This document shows positions 16,903 through 26,479 of a DNA stretch of 64,000 nt, one piece after another. A program made the translations under genes and the position numbers. Every line of letters starts with the position of its first letter. Position 1 is the stretch's first letter. Below the pieces are notes generated by a model. It was not told the DNA's origin. It ran no database searches and worked only from the letters and a program-made list of their open reading frames with translations. Origin of the DNA: SZUA-100 sp965248135 (lineage in GTDB: Bacteria; Pseudomonadota; Alphaproteobacteria; Rhizobiales; Rhizobiaceae); NCBI GenBank assembly GCA_965248135.1, contig CBDFIN010000007.1, forward strand, positions 148,804 to 212,803, written 5' to 3'.

Positions 16903-17398
16903 AATACTACGGGATACCCGTACTTTGTCAAGAAATCTATCAAAATCGTTTTGCCTGTTCAAAAACCAAGAACTGCCTGTGTGATCTATTGCGTCAGCAG
17001 TTAGTGCTAACATTAATCTAATAACGAGAATGTTGCTGCTGGCCAATTTAGGTGAGGGCACCCATCTCCACTAATTCCTGTAGAAATCTGGTTACAGTAG
17101 CTTGGTCAAAAGGACGTCTCACTGCTGGATCAGCGATCATAAGGACAGATCATCACGGTTTTTCAGTTATCTTGATTCTGGTGGAATTGTTTCGTCTGGT
17201 TCCCGGCCTTTCTTCTACCGGCACTGATCACAACCAACCATCACCTCAAATTGCATGAAAACCCAAATCCTTCTCAATTACTTTTTCGGTTCCCCCTATA
17301 GGTCTCCCCCAAAAAAGATCATTGAAAACGCTATAGAACTTCCTGCTGCAGCCGGTCATGGCCGGAATGATCCGAGCCAATAACTGAAAGGAAATACC
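16903..17398. other. Intergenic region upstream of brnT
   Basis: About 500 bp with no convincing complete gene. The near-palindrome GTTAGTGCTAAC at 17000-17011, about 100 bp upstream of brnT, could be an operator. A 30-codon minus-strand reading frame ending at about 17053 (MIADPAVRRPFDQATVTRFL) looks like the C-terminal scrap of a lost gene. The segment ends in the leader of the gene at 17399 (AAAGGAAATACC). Confidence 0.5.
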
Positions 17399-17683
17399 AT
17401 GACTACCAAAAAAACCAACACCAACAAGCCAATTGAAACCCTGCGTGACGCAGCTGTGAAAGTTACTATCTGGCGAAACCAAAGCGAAAAAGGCGTATTC
17501 TTTACGGCCAAATTCTCGCGAACCTGGCAAGATGCCGATGGCAAATATCACGACAGCCAAAATTTCTCTGGTACACAGCTACTGCAAATTCAGAATTTGG
17601 CAGAAATTGCCTACAATCGTATGATCGAGCTGCGACAGGCTGAGAAAGTTCCAGCTAACGACGATAATAAGAACGCCGTCTGA
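17399..17683 (+). CDS. Conserved small protein of conjugative elements
   Basis: 94 aa, start ATG 17399 with AAAGGAAATAC upstream. Pattern: basic N-terminus (MTTKKTNTNKPIETL), a beta-rich core (AAVKVTIWRNQSEKGVFFTA, KFSRTWQDADGKYHDSQNFS) and a C-terminal helix (LLQIQNLAEIAYNRMIEL). Proteins of this layout are common on plasmids and integrative elements of alphaproteobacteria and are generally uncharacterised. Recognition is from general familiarity, not a search. Confidence 0.75.
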   Translation: MTTKKTNTNKPIETLRDAAVKVTIWRNQSEKGVFFTAKFSRTWQDADGKYHDSQNFSGTQLLQIQNLAEIAYNRMIELRQAEKVPANDDNKNAV

Positions 17684-18131
17684 TTGAGCCGGATATGATA
17701 ATATTGGAAGCGCTCCAATGTGGTCGCTTTCGGTATTATTCCAATTTCAAAATACCGTAATCAGTCAGCTATGCACTGGAGAGTGTGTATGCTGGCCAAA
17801 TGGTGATTCAGCACAGGCCACCCGTTGTGCTCGCGATCGCCGCTATTGTTGGTTGGCCTGGCGCCAGATTAGTATGGAAGAATGCGTTTTTCGCTGGCTA
17901 ACAACCGCGCCTTTTCGCACCAACAACTTTGAGGCCAAATGAAGTCAAATTACAACTCATCAAGAGGCTCATGGCACTTCCTGCATTAATATATGGTACC
18001 GCGGAAACCTGCAGCCAAGGCCCCAAACTACTTGGATTGAAGCTGTTGGGAGGCTGGAGATTAATACTATGGCAGTATAGCAAAGTGTGTGTTAAGAAAT
18101 GGGGTGGTCTGCTAACCAAAAGGGTGGTATT
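17684..18131. other. Intergenic region with palindrome
   Basis: About 450 bp. A near-palindrome ATTGGAAGCGCTCCAAT lies at 17703-17719, shortly after the previous stop; it may be a terminator stem or operator. A 74-codon frame (17718-17942) has no ribosome-binding site and no protein-like composition (many Cys and Trp), so it is not called. Nothing else is seen. Confidence 0.4.
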
Positions 18132-18431
18132 ATGAGATTTATCGGTCAGGCAGCAAAAACAGCACTTAGAATTTTGGGTAAGGATACTTCTCGAAAAGCT
18201 GCTCGAGCTTCCATCGTGAAATTTAGTGAGGAGGCCACTCATTTTGCCAAAGTAGTTACACTAACTGTTGCCGGTAAACCAGTTTATCTGAAATTTGTAT
18301 CCTATCTTCATAAAGATCATCTTGGTAACCTAAATTCCGTTGGTGATGGTGAGTTCTACGGTGCGTTGTATGAAAACGACACCGGCCCGGAATATGTTAC
18401 GCCCGATGGCGAAATTTTTTATAAGATTTAG
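18132..18431 (+). CDS. Hypothetical 99-aa protein
   Basis: Starts MRFIGQAAKTALRILGKDTS at ATG 18132 (a weak GGTGG site precedes it). The N-terminus is basic and amphipathic; the C-terminal half is beta-like and acidic (VTLTVAGKPVYLKFVSYLHK, then DGEFYGALYENDTGPEYVTP). No family is recognised. It is followed after 2 bases by a second small gene. Pairing of two tiny genes with a divergent membrane protein hints at a toxin/immunity or addiction cassette, but that is a guess. Confidence 0.5.
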   Translation: MRFIGQAAKTALRILGKDTSRKAARASIVKFSEEATHFAKVVTLTVAGKPVYLKFVSYLHKDHLGNLNSVGDGEFYGALYENDTGPEYVTPDGEIFYKI

Positions 18432-18433
18432 CT

Positions 18434-18589
18434 ATGAATAAAGCCAAAAATACAGACAAGCAAGACGAAGAAATATCGGATGATGAAGCCGCTGAAGCTA
18501 TTCTCGAAGGCATTAGGAATTCGCTGTATTCAAAAAGTTCGTGGTTAAAAGCTACTGTCAAAGCACTCTGGAAAATTACAGGAAGTTAG
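18434..18589 (+). CDS. Very small protein (51 aa)
   Basis: ATG at 18434, 2 bases after the preceding stop. It reads MNKAKNTDKQDEEISDDEAA, then AEAILEGIRNSLYSKSSWLK, ending with ATVKALWKITGS. The N-terminus is acidic and the C-terminus is an amphipathic basic helix. Tight spacing suggests translational coupling with the 99-aa gene. Function unknown. Confidence 0.4.
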   Translation: MNKAKNTDKQDEEISDDEAAEAILEGIRNSLYSKSSWLKATVKALWKITGS

Positions 18590-18593
18590 GTTG

Positions 18594-18824
18594 CTAGCGC
18601 TCCAATTGGGAGTCTAAGGCTTTTCCTTCGTATGAGGCAGCAGAGACTATGTGACGTTTTTTAAAGATTGCGTGCGCAGCGACACCGCCACCAACAAAAC
18701 CTGCTGCGACCGCGGCTATCGATTTACCTGCAAATGAAGGCAACAAATGTTGAACTGCTGCATACGCAACCACTGATCCCGTTGTTATCGCTGGTGAATC
18801 TCGCATAATACTATTTTCCTGCAT
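18594..18824 (-). CDS. Small glycine-rich membrane protein
   Basis: 76 aa. Two hydrophobic stretches are seen (AITTGSVVAYAAVQHLL and SIAAVAAGFVGGGVAAHAIF), the second with glycine-zipper spacing (GFVGGG) as in small pore-forming or phage membrane proteins. ATG at 18824, with an alternative at residue 7. Convergent with the two small genes above and separated from them by only 4 bp. Confidence 0.5.
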   Translation of the reverse strand: MQENSIMRDSPAITTGSVVAYAAVQHLLPSFAGKSIAAVAAGFVGGGVAAHAIFKKRHIVSAASYEGKALDSQLER

Positions 18825-19216
18825 GAAATGATTATATGCGAATCGCCCTGTGAGTAGTATTAAGTTTTTGTTACAATTGCTGACTCGGCCACAATCGAAA
18901 CCCAGATTGAATCAATCCTGTATCACTTTCCCAGTCAGTCCGATCGCTGTGATGCTGGATCATTCGCGGTCTTCCTTTGTGGAGGCTGGCTACATACGCA
19001 CCCAGCGGTGCCTTTGACGCAGTTTTAACCCAATCCAATGCTGTAAGCTGCAAACCAAATGGAACATTGAGGTTGAGTAGATTGCTCCTGCAGTGACCTC
19101 TATCCTGCGTCAATTCACTAATATTACTGTGATACGGCTATTCAATACCATATAAGCATGACATTCAATTATGATATTCTAGCGTAGTACAATTTATGAT
19201 CGGTCATTCAACCCAA
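18825..19216. other. Intergenic region, no supported gene
   Basis: About 390 bp. A minus-strand frame of 80 codons (18871-19113, MTQDRGHCRSNLLNLNVPFG...) is open but has no good ribosome-binding site and no recognisable features; it may be a relic. Nothing else is seen. Confidence 0.35.
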
Positions 19217-19615
19217 TCACCTCGGTTCCCATGTTACCTTGCTGATATATGGCTCTGATTCATCAATCGCCATATCGTTTGTGTGTTGCTCCCACACCAG
19301 CCCAACATCATTTTCAGCGATGAGAAATACCAGCTCCGAGAGGTTTCGTCCTGTAACCGTAACGCGCCCGTCGACAAAGTCCAGAATAATTCCACCCAAA
19401 TCAGGATGATCATGCGCGTTGACAAAATTACTCCAACTGGAAATTCGCTGCTCGCCATTTTTCAGACGCCAGATGATAGAAAATGCTCTTGTACGTTCCG
19501 CAAAACGGTAAAATGCCTCCTTGCGCGGAAACCCACTTTCCTCGTCGAGTTCGGTCTTCAGATTGTGCGGAAGCCGCATCGCCATGACCCGCTTATCAAC
19601 GCCCGATATCTGCAC
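19217..19615 (-). CDS. Hypothetical protein downstream of relaxase
   Basis: 132 aa from GTG 19615, which has GGAGATCAA before it. It overlaps the end of the relaxase gene by 20 bp, so the two are coupled. The C-terminal two thirds look beta-rich (RAFSIIWRLKNGEQRISSWS, LGGIILDFVDGRVTVTGRNL). The N-terminal part (VMAMRLPHNLKTELDEESGF) is helical. No family is recognised. It is probably a transfer-accessory protein by context only. Confidence 0.65.
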   Translation of the reverse strand: MQISGVDKRVMAMRLPHNLKTELDEESGFPRKEAFYRFAERTRAFSIIWRLKNGEQRISSWSNFVNAHDHPDLGGIILDFVDGRVTVTGRNLSELVFLIAENDVGLVWEQHTNDMAIDESEPYISKVTWEPR

Positions 19616-22415
19616 CTTGATCTCCTAACCTGCCTTGATATTCAGCCATTACTACTTGACGCGCCTGGTTCATCAGATCAGCATCAACTACAAAATCTCT
19701 ACCCCGTTCCACTGCAAGTCTGCGAGCAGTTTTCTCGATACGCATGCGGTAATTGGCAATTCGTTCTGGTCGAGATGTAGAGCGGCCAAATACATCAGTT
19801 TTGCCCTGAAATAATTCCCGTGTGCTAGCCCGATCAGCAACTTGTTGTGTCGCAACCCGCACTGCATCAATCTTGTCACTGTAAACCGCCACTTGCTTAG
19901 CCCCACGAGTAGCCGACACCAGAAATTGGTTCATGTTAACTGCTGGAAGTGCTTCTGCTCCCATAGCTACGATCACCTTATCGATCGTCTTGCTTTGAGC
20001 GGCATGAGACGTCCAGCAATATGCATGGTCAATATGTCCAAATTGATTGTCAATTACTTCGCCATTGTCCACCACAATATCTCCGGTTTTAGTAATTGCA
20101 TTGACGCTGTAGGTATTGCCAGCGGTCAACCGCTTTCCACTAATAGTTGTTCCGCCGCGAGTGATACGAATATCATCACCGGCACTTAACGCGATATTCT
20201 GTTGCATGTACACGGAGAAGCGTTTGCTCAACTCAAGCGGCAGAGCAAATACTTTTCCTTCGCTGGATTCGAGCAAAACCTGATTTCTATTTACCCCAGT
20301 TACTTCCCACAATGAGCCACGAGCAGCACCGGGAGTGTGTTGATCAAAACGTATGAGAAATCCAACCTCATATCGCAGCGCAATACCTTTCTGCGATTCT
20401 GTCCAATGCAATGGGCGAAGTCCGAATACTGACTTATCTCGTTTGGACAGGATACCTTGTTCCTTCAATCCCGCGCGTATCCGGGTGGATATCAGGTCTT
20501 TCTCTGAATGCACCGGGTCAGCTACCAAAACAGACTGATTGGTCTTGCGCGCCTCAAGATAAGCATCGGCTGCCTTGGCTATGAAATCGTCGCTTTGATT
20601 AACCGCACCCATTGCATCAAGCCGTTTCCAGGCTTCTGCCATATCACCAATTCTAATCCATTCCACGGCCTCTTTGTAGGTTCCCGTCTGGCGCATGATA
20701 TTTGTAATTTCTGCCGGTCGCAGTGCACCACGAGATTCGATCAGGCGCATCGCATCACCCCATTCAACTGATTGATGCTGCGAGCTGTCACCAACCAACA
20801 CCAGACGCCAGTCATTCTTAAGCACAAGATCGAACAGTTGATTCATCTCAGGAATGCTTAACATGCCTGCCTCATCCACAAGCACAATAGCGCCGGGTCC
20901 AAGTTCTTGCTGCATCCGATCATTCATCAACAACATTTGCGTAGTGGAAGCACCTTTGAAACCTTCATTTGCGAGAGTGTCGCGACTGGATGTACGCGTG
21001 GCAAATGCAAATACCTTGCGCCTGCTGTCCACTAATGCATCCCTCAATTCCCGCAGTGCCGTCGTTTTACCAACACCACCACCACCGCGTATCATCATCA
21101 CACGATCTGGCGAAGTCAGCACATGCATTACAGCTGCGCGTTGTCCGACATTAAGTATGTCATTTTTAATCAGATAATCGCCATGCCCCAGTTGCCGACA
21201 ACTCACGCGGCCTGAAAGCACAAAATCGATCATGCATTCTTCCGCAGCCAGCGATGATTGCCGTGATGCCATCATGCGTGTGGACAATTGGCCATTGACC
21301 TTGGTTGATATTTCTTTGCGAACCAAATCGGATTTCGTGGCTTGCTCTTGAAGCTGTTCGAGTGTGACATCACCAAATCCACGCCATAAAGCGTGGCTAA
21401 ACAGCTTGGTCTCATCAATCACCGATTGCTTGTCAAAACAGTGATCCAATGCATATTGCCAAGCCTTCTCCGGTGTTACCTGCTCGCGCTTGCCGGAAAC
21501 TCGGTGGCGGGCATTGTTGATGACTTTATTCAAAGAATGCCCATGGCTGGGCAGCAGCCTTGCCATTGCCATTTCGAACATTTCCGCATCACTGGCATCG
21601 ACATCTTTTTCCGCTCGGGTGCGAACCCCTTCTTGTGCTTTGTTGCGGGCGTCGGTGATACCCTTTGCTTTGGCCGATGCCTCTATCTCTTTGGTGCGTC
21701 GCGAATAGTGATCACGCAGTTCCTTATCAATCCCGTCAACTTCCCAGTATTTACCCTGACCTTCAATTTCATATCCAAGCTCTCTTGCAGCTAATGCCAA
21801 TTCACTGTGGTAAATCGCTTCATAATATTCTCGGTGTGCGGTGATATCTCCAATTTGAACCGCCTTCACTTTCCCCTCAATTTCGTCCCATGAAAGTGAC
21901 AAACAATAATTATGGGTATGCAAGTGTGGATCTGCCACATTATCTACCGGGCGGGCGAAATGATGAGTAAATTGCGCGGCTACGAGATTTCCCGTGGTTC
22001 GGTTGTCATGGCGATTAGCAACACCAACACGTACCCGTGTTTTCATGTCCTTTTCAACTTCCTGCAACATTTGGTCGTTGGCACGATGATGAATTTCCAG
22101 CAATCGCGGGTCGTGTGTTTTTGCATACAGAATTGATATTGACTTTGGTGCACTGGCTGTCAGATCGAACCCCGGAATTCGATCAGCCCGTTGTCGACCG
22201 GTCAATGTTGCACCGGTGACCGGATGACGATTGTCCACTACTGCATGAAAATCGGAGCGCTTTACACCGCCGAAAAGCCCCAAATGTCCGGCAAATATGC
22301 CAAACCATTGCCCGATGATTTTATCACCAGATTGATAATAGTCAGCTATCTGTAGGGCATCGTCAAAATATTGCTTTGCTCCAGTTGCTGAACGGCTCTT
22401 TGTAAGTCGTAACAT
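19596..22415 (-). CDS. traA: MOBF conjugative relaxase-helicase (TrwC/TraA type)
   Basis: 939 aa. The N-terminal relaxase domain has candidate catalytic tyrosines Tyr16 and Tyr26/Tyr27 (KQYFDDALQIADYYQSG), the conserved FDLTASAPKSIS block near residue 85, and the metal-binding histidine triad HLHTH at residues 164-168. The C-terminal superfamily-I helicase domain has a Walker A (RGGGGVGKTT, about 447) and Walker B (VLVDEAGML, about 513). It would nick at oriT, stay covalently bound to the 5' end and unwind the strand for transfer. The coupling-protein gene at 23.5 kb belongs with it but is disrupted. The intergenic space to 22578 is the natural place for oriT. Confidence 0.95.
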   Translation of the reverse strand: MLRLTKSRSATGAKQYFDDALQIADYYQSGDKIIGQWFGIFAGHLGLFGGVKRSDFHAVVDNRHPVTGATLTGRQRADRIPGFDLTASAPKSISILYAKTHDPRLLEIHHRANDQMLQEVEKDMKTRVRVGVANRHDNRTTGNLVAAQFTHHFARPVDNVADPHLHTHNYCLSLSWDEIEGKVKAVQIGDITAHREYYEAIYHSELALAARELGYEIEGQGKYWEVDGIDKELRDHYSRRTKEIEASAKAKGITDARNKAQEGVRTRAEKDVDASDAEMFEMAMARLLPSHGHSLNKVINNARHRVSGKREQVTPEKAWQYALDHCFDKQSVIDETKLFSHALWRGFGDVTLEQLQEQATKSDLVRKEISTKVNGQLSTRMMASRQSSLAAEECMIDFVLSGRVSCRQLGHGDYLIKNDILNVGQRAAVMHVLTSPDRVMMIRGGGGVGKTTALRELRDALVDSRRKVFAFATRTSSRDTLANEGFKGASTTQMLLMNDRMQQELGPGAIVLVDEAGMLSIPEMNQLFDLVLKNDWRLVLVGDSSQHQSVEWGDAMRLIESRGALRPAEITNIMRQTGTYKEAVEWIRIGDMAEAWKRLDAMGAVNQSDDFIAKAADAYLEARKTNQSVLVADPVHSEKDLISTRIRAGLKEQGILSKRDKSVFGLRPLHWTESQKGIALRYEVGFLIRFDQHTPGAARGSLWEVTGVNRNQVLLESSEGKVFALPLELSKRFSVYMQQNIALSAGDDIRITRGGTTISGKRLTAGNTYSVNAITKTGDIVVDNGEVIDNQFGHIDHAYCWTSHAAQSKTIDKVIVAMGAEALPAVNMNQFLVSATRGAKQVAVYSDKIDAVRVATQQVADRASTRELFQGKTDVFGRSTSRPERIANYRMRIEKTARRLAVERGRDFVVDADLMNQARQVVMAEYQGRLGDQGADIGR

Positions 22416-22577
22416 TGCTGATATAGTGCCTGCAAAAGCTGAAAAAACAGTTAAGAAGCCATTAAAAATGGTTAGTCCCAGGCGTGTCCCCTAAGCAGTG
22501 CTTAGGAAGCTGAAACATTTTCAACATACTGAATTTTATCGATTTATGCAAAGAGGCTGTAAACAGGGGTTTTGATC
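22416..22577. other. Candidate oriT/control region with hairpin
   Basis: This 162-bp space lies between the divergent relaxase and HTH-like genes. It contains CCTAAGCAGTGCTTAGG (22490-22506), a palindrome broken only at its centre, and a second small stem CCATT-AAA-AATGG at about 22469-22481. Relaxase-adjacent hairpins often mark oriT or promoter operators; the nic site itself cannot be pinpointed by eye. Confidence 0.45.
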
Positions 22578-23132
22578 ATGGCATTTGAGAACCTTGCTCC
22601 ATATCAGGACATAATTTTATCACTTCGTGAACCAGGTAGCAATCGGCGATCATTGGCTCAGATTGTCGATACAATGCGCGAAGAACATCAGGTAAATACC
22701 TCAATCGGAACATTGTCACGCTACCTTAAACAAATAGCACCGGACAAAGCCGTTCGTGATCCGACGCAGAGTGAACATGAAGCCATTGACACTCTTGCCA
22801 TGCAAATCGAAATCATGACAGAGATTGTCAGTACCAAACAAGAATTGCGTGCCGTAATTGAGCAGCAAGATGGCCAGCTGCGCAACCTTACCTATGCTAT
22901 TGACGAACTTAAAATAGAGGTTGCGAAAAAGCCAACATCAGATCCAGCACAGGGCAATGGCAATGCCGCAGGCCACTCCGTTGCGAATAATTCAACTCCA
23001 CCATTGGTTGATAATACTCAACGAATGGTTCCACCATTACGTCGAATTTGGAAGCGGGCGTTTGTAATAACATTCTTGCTCAACCTGCTCTTGATCGGAG
23101 GAGCAGCATTGTGGCTTTCAAACCGATATTAA
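22578..23132 (+). CDS. HTH-like protein with coiled coil and C-terminal membrane anchor
   Basis: 184 aa from ATG 22578 (TTG at 22572 is an alternative). Residues 5-50 look like a DNA-binding HTH (NRRSLAQIVDTMREEHQVNT then SIGTLSRYLKQI). A heptad-rich region follows (TEIVSTKQELRAVIEQQDGQ), then a Pro/Asn linker, and one membrane helix at the C-terminus (FVITFLLNLLLIGGAALWL). Divergent from the relaxase, it is a good candidate for an accessory oriT-binding protein tethered to the membrane near the transfer channel. That role is inference from context. Confidence 0.65.
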   Translation: MAFENLAPYQDIILSLREPGSNRRSLAQIVDTMREEHQVNTSIGTLSRYLKQIAPDKAVRDPTQSEHEAIDTLAMQIEIMTEIVSTKQELRAVIEQQDGQLRNLTYAIDELKIEVAKKPTSDPAQGNGNAAGHSVANNSTPPLVDNTQRMVPPLRRIWKRAFVITFLLNLLLIGGAALWLSNRY

Positions 23133-23474
23133 AGCTCCGCCGCATCATCCCGATCATGATCAAATTCTTGCTCCTGATTACCATATAAGTCGCCCATTTG
23201 TACAGAATGGAGCTGCTCGCTTGCCGCTTCCAACTCCTGTCGCTGCCCATAAAGTTCATGGTATTTCACGCGATCTGTTAACGCGCAGCCGACTTCCTGC
23301 AATGGTTTGCCGAACCATCCCTCTTCCACCACTCGTGCGCGAACATCGTCCACCGCTGCAGCCAGAGCATTGGGCCTTATTTCTCCCCAGTGCTTTTGTA
23401 ATCGATTTTTTTGATTCTAATTCTGCGCGCAGTTTGCGTTGCTCACTCGATATACGATATTGTTCGTTCGCCAT
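23129..23474 (-). pseudogene. Small transfer-region gene with probable frameshift
   Basis: Two overlapping minus-strand frames make one plausible protein. It begins MANEQYRISSEQRKLRAELE at 23474 and continues in another frame with VDDVRARVVEEGWFGKPLQE to the stop at 23129. The switch lies near 23371-23376 (GGGCC on the + strand), where a single base change would join ...LGRNKA to NALAAAVDDVRARV. The joined product is about 112 aa, helical and charged, similar in style to small MobC/TraC-like accessory proteins. The first frame degenerates into Cys/Gly/Arg-rich sequence after the break, as expected for out-of-frame reading. Confidence 0.55.
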
Positions 23475-24011
23475 GTTATAGTCCTCGAAATTCCGGTGGC
23501 GCTATCGCTAGAAAAGGTCAAATAGCTGCAATGACACTCATTGATTCCATACTTAGCCGATTGTCCGGCATTGATACAGCCTCCAAGTCGTCTCAACCAC
23601 CTTCACCAACCACTGATGACGACATATTGCCACCAGCACCCGTTGTTTCATCACCGGCACTTCTTTCCATACCACAGCCGGTTGCCATAAGATCCCGTGC
23701 CAAAAAGGTAAGGCAATCGACTTATTTGTCCGATAGAAAAGCACCTTTGTTGAGACTGTCAAAACACGATTATTGGACAGTTGAAGATGCCGTGTGCGGC
23801 ACCCATATTTTTGGTGGGAATGGATCTGGAAAAACCACGGGATCCGGACAAACCATTGCCAAGGCGTTTCTGAGAGCAGGTTTTGGAGGACTGGTTCTTT
23901 GCGCCAAGCCCGATGAATTGGTGAACTGGCAAAATTATGCAAAGGCGTGCGGGCGCTCCCAACATTTGATAGTCTTGGCTGAGGATGAACCGTGGCGTTT
24001 TAATTCCCCGG

Positions 24012-25216
24012 TTCAACTCCGAAACGCAACATTTGTTTGCTGATGGAATATGATTTTTGTTTGCGGATTTGGTGGGCGGGGTCAAGGGCATTGTCGCGTA
24101 GCGATGCGCAGCACCCTTGAGGCCGACCGGAAAATCCGCAAAACTCGTCAAACCATTCCATTATGCCTTTGATTATTTAGCCAGATGGCTGCAATCCTTG
24201 TATGGGACACCACATCTCACGGAGGATATTATGCCCAAAGGACATCACCATCTGGCCTATGATCAAAGATGCCAGATTTACACACTTTTGCAAACCGGTC
24301 TCTGCCGCGCCCAAATTGCCCGCCAGATTGGCGTTGAGCGTTCGACTATCACCCGAGAGTTGCAGCGCAACAAGGGCAAATGTGGTTATCGCTTTAAACA
24401 AGCGCATGACAAGGCGTGTGAGCGGCGCAAAAAGGCCTCTTGTGTGCCGCGTAAAATGACCGTTGAGCGCGTCGAACTCATTGAAAGCCTGCTGACGAAA
24501 TGGCAGTGGAGCCCCGATCAGATCAGCGGCTGGCTGGCTCGAAACGGGCTCTTCGTCTCACACGAGTGGATTTACCGCCACATCTGGGCGGACAAAAAAA
24601 AGGGTGGCAAATTATGGACTTGCCTGCGCCATCGCGGCAAAAAATACAATCGACGCGGCACGAAAACAGCCGGTCGCGGCCTCATTCCAGGGCGGGTTGA
24701 CATTGAGGAACGTCCCGAAATCGTCGAAACCAAAAGCCGTGTTGGCGACTGGGAGGGCGATACTATCATCGGCAAAAACCACAAGGGTGCCATTCTTTCT
24801 CATGTCGATCGAAAATCAAAATACACCAAGCTGGTTCTGTTGCGCGACAAATCAAAGGACAGCGTGCAAAAGGCCTGCGGCAAGACGCTTTCAAAGCTCA
24901 AAGCGTTCATCAAAACCATCACGTATGACAATGGCAAAGAATTCGCCGGGCACAAAAAGATCGCCAAAATATTGCAATGCGACATCTATTTCGCCAAGCC
25001 CTATCACTCATGGCAGCGCGGCCTCAACGAACATACCAACGGTCTTGTTCGCCAATACTTCCCAAAGGGTACCGATTTCACTAAGCTGACAAAAGCCGAA
25101 GTTCAGATCGTCGAAGACAAGCTGAACCAACGTCCAAGAAAATGTCTCGAATACAAAACCCCATATGAGGCCTTTTCAAAGGAATGTGAGCAAAATGTTG
25201 CATTTCAATGTTGAAG
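24012..25216 (+). mobile_element. IS30-family insertion sequence inside traD
   Basis: The ends match as imperfect inverted repeats: TTCAACTCCGAAACGCAACA at the left and the complement of TGTTGCATTTCAATGTTGAA at the right. The target sits in a G/C run (CCCCGG | ... | GGGGCG), so the duplication is 2-3 bp of G and its exact limits are ambiguous. It disrupts the coupling-protein gene and carries one full-length transposase. Confidence 0.88.
24231..25214 (+). CDS. IS30 transposase
   Basis: 327 aa from ATG 24231, preceded by GGAGGATATT. N-terminal HTH (LAYDQRCQIYTLLQTGLCRA ... GVERSTITRELQRNKGKCGY). DDE core: Asp in GDWEGDTIIG, Asp in TITYDNGKEFAGH, Glu in QRGLNEHTNGLVRQYFPKGT, and the typical KLNQRPRKCLEYKTPYE tail. 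Full length for the family, so likely active. An open frame upstream to 24117 is not part of the protein. Confidence 0.95.
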   Translation: MPKGHHHLAYDQRCQIYTLLQTGLCRAQIARQIGVERSTITRELQRNKGKCGYRFKQAHDKACERRKKASCVPRKMTVERVELIESLLTKWQWSPDQISGWLARNGLFVSHEWIYRHIWADKKKGGKLWTCLRHRGKKYNRRGTKTAGRGLIPGRVDIEERPEIVETKSRVGDWEGDTIIGKNHKGAILSHVDRKSKYTKLVLLRDKSKDSVQKACGKTLSKLKAFIKTITYDNGKEFAGHKKIAKILQCDIYFAKPYHSWQRGLNEHTNGLVRQYFPKGTDFTKLTKAEVQIVEDKLNQRPRKCLEYKTPYEAFSKECEQNVAFQC

Positions 25217-26479
25217 GGGCGATTTTATTCAGTATGAGTTGAACCGACCAGGTGATCCAGCCAGCCGGGTTGATAATCTGGTCACCGTTTTGATGAACCT
25301 GCTTGAGCAGACCGGCAGACAAAGCGGTGGTGACGATCGCATCTGGCAACAGGCAGCTGAGCAGTTATTGCGCAATGTGTTGATGATATTGGTAACAGCG
25401 CGCAAAGAATTCAGTCTTCTCGATATTCAAAAATTCATCGATGCCATTCCACAAACCGTACAGGAAACCAAAACATCAAGCTGGAAAAATACCGACACGG
25501 CTAAATATCTGATTGACGCGAAGGCTGCATATGAGAATGCGAATCGCATCGCAGATTATGAAGCAATCCACCATTACCTCACAGTGCAATTTCCGTCACT
25601 TGCAGCCCGAACACGGTCTTCCGTGACATTTACTTTGTCGGCTACTTTGCAGGATTTATTGGTTGGTGCCACCCGAGAATTATTGACCACGGGGTGTAAT
25701 TTTTTTCCGGAGGACACCCATGAAGGAGCCATCATTATATTGGCGATGCCAGCAGCAATCAAACGCTCTTATGCAACCGCGCAAACACTGTTCAAGGTCG
25801 TCTGGCAAATGGCCGCACTCAGGCGCATGGAGCATGTCAATGAACAAACACGACCAATCTTCTTATGGATAGACGAAAGTCACCTCTTTGCATCCGATTT
25901 TGACACAACATTTCAAAGTTTGGCTCGCACTTCAAGAACGTGTTCTTGCTGGCTAACACAATCCCTGAGCAGTTACGTCCACCGTCTTGGAGGCAAAAAC
26001 CCTGAACACACGACACGCGCTTTAATGTCATTCTTCCAGACCCATCTGTTTCATGCTCAGGCGGATCCGGCAACAGTCGATCACGCGCAAAAATTATTTG
26101 GTAAAGGAGAAATCACACGGTTCAATCAGCAACGATCATCGGTGCAAGGCACCAACTGGTCGCATTCCAGTGGTGGCCAAACGACCTACAGCGGACACAG
26201 TAATTCAGATGGTAGCTGGGGTTCAGCGAGTGGTGGGGGTTCGAATTGGTCTGACGGCGAAGGAGGAAATCAATCAGATACAGTCGGTCATTCCACTACT
26301 ACCACAATGGAAGAAATATTGCAGGCGTCTGATTTTGCCGGATTAGCAACCGGAACCGATCAGGTTGATCAATCACGCAAACATTTACGCGGCATCTCGC
26401 AAGCCTGGGTGTTTCGCACCGGAAGGCCATGGGCGGATGGCAATATGCATTTACTTGCACAATTTGACCGTCGGTTGCC

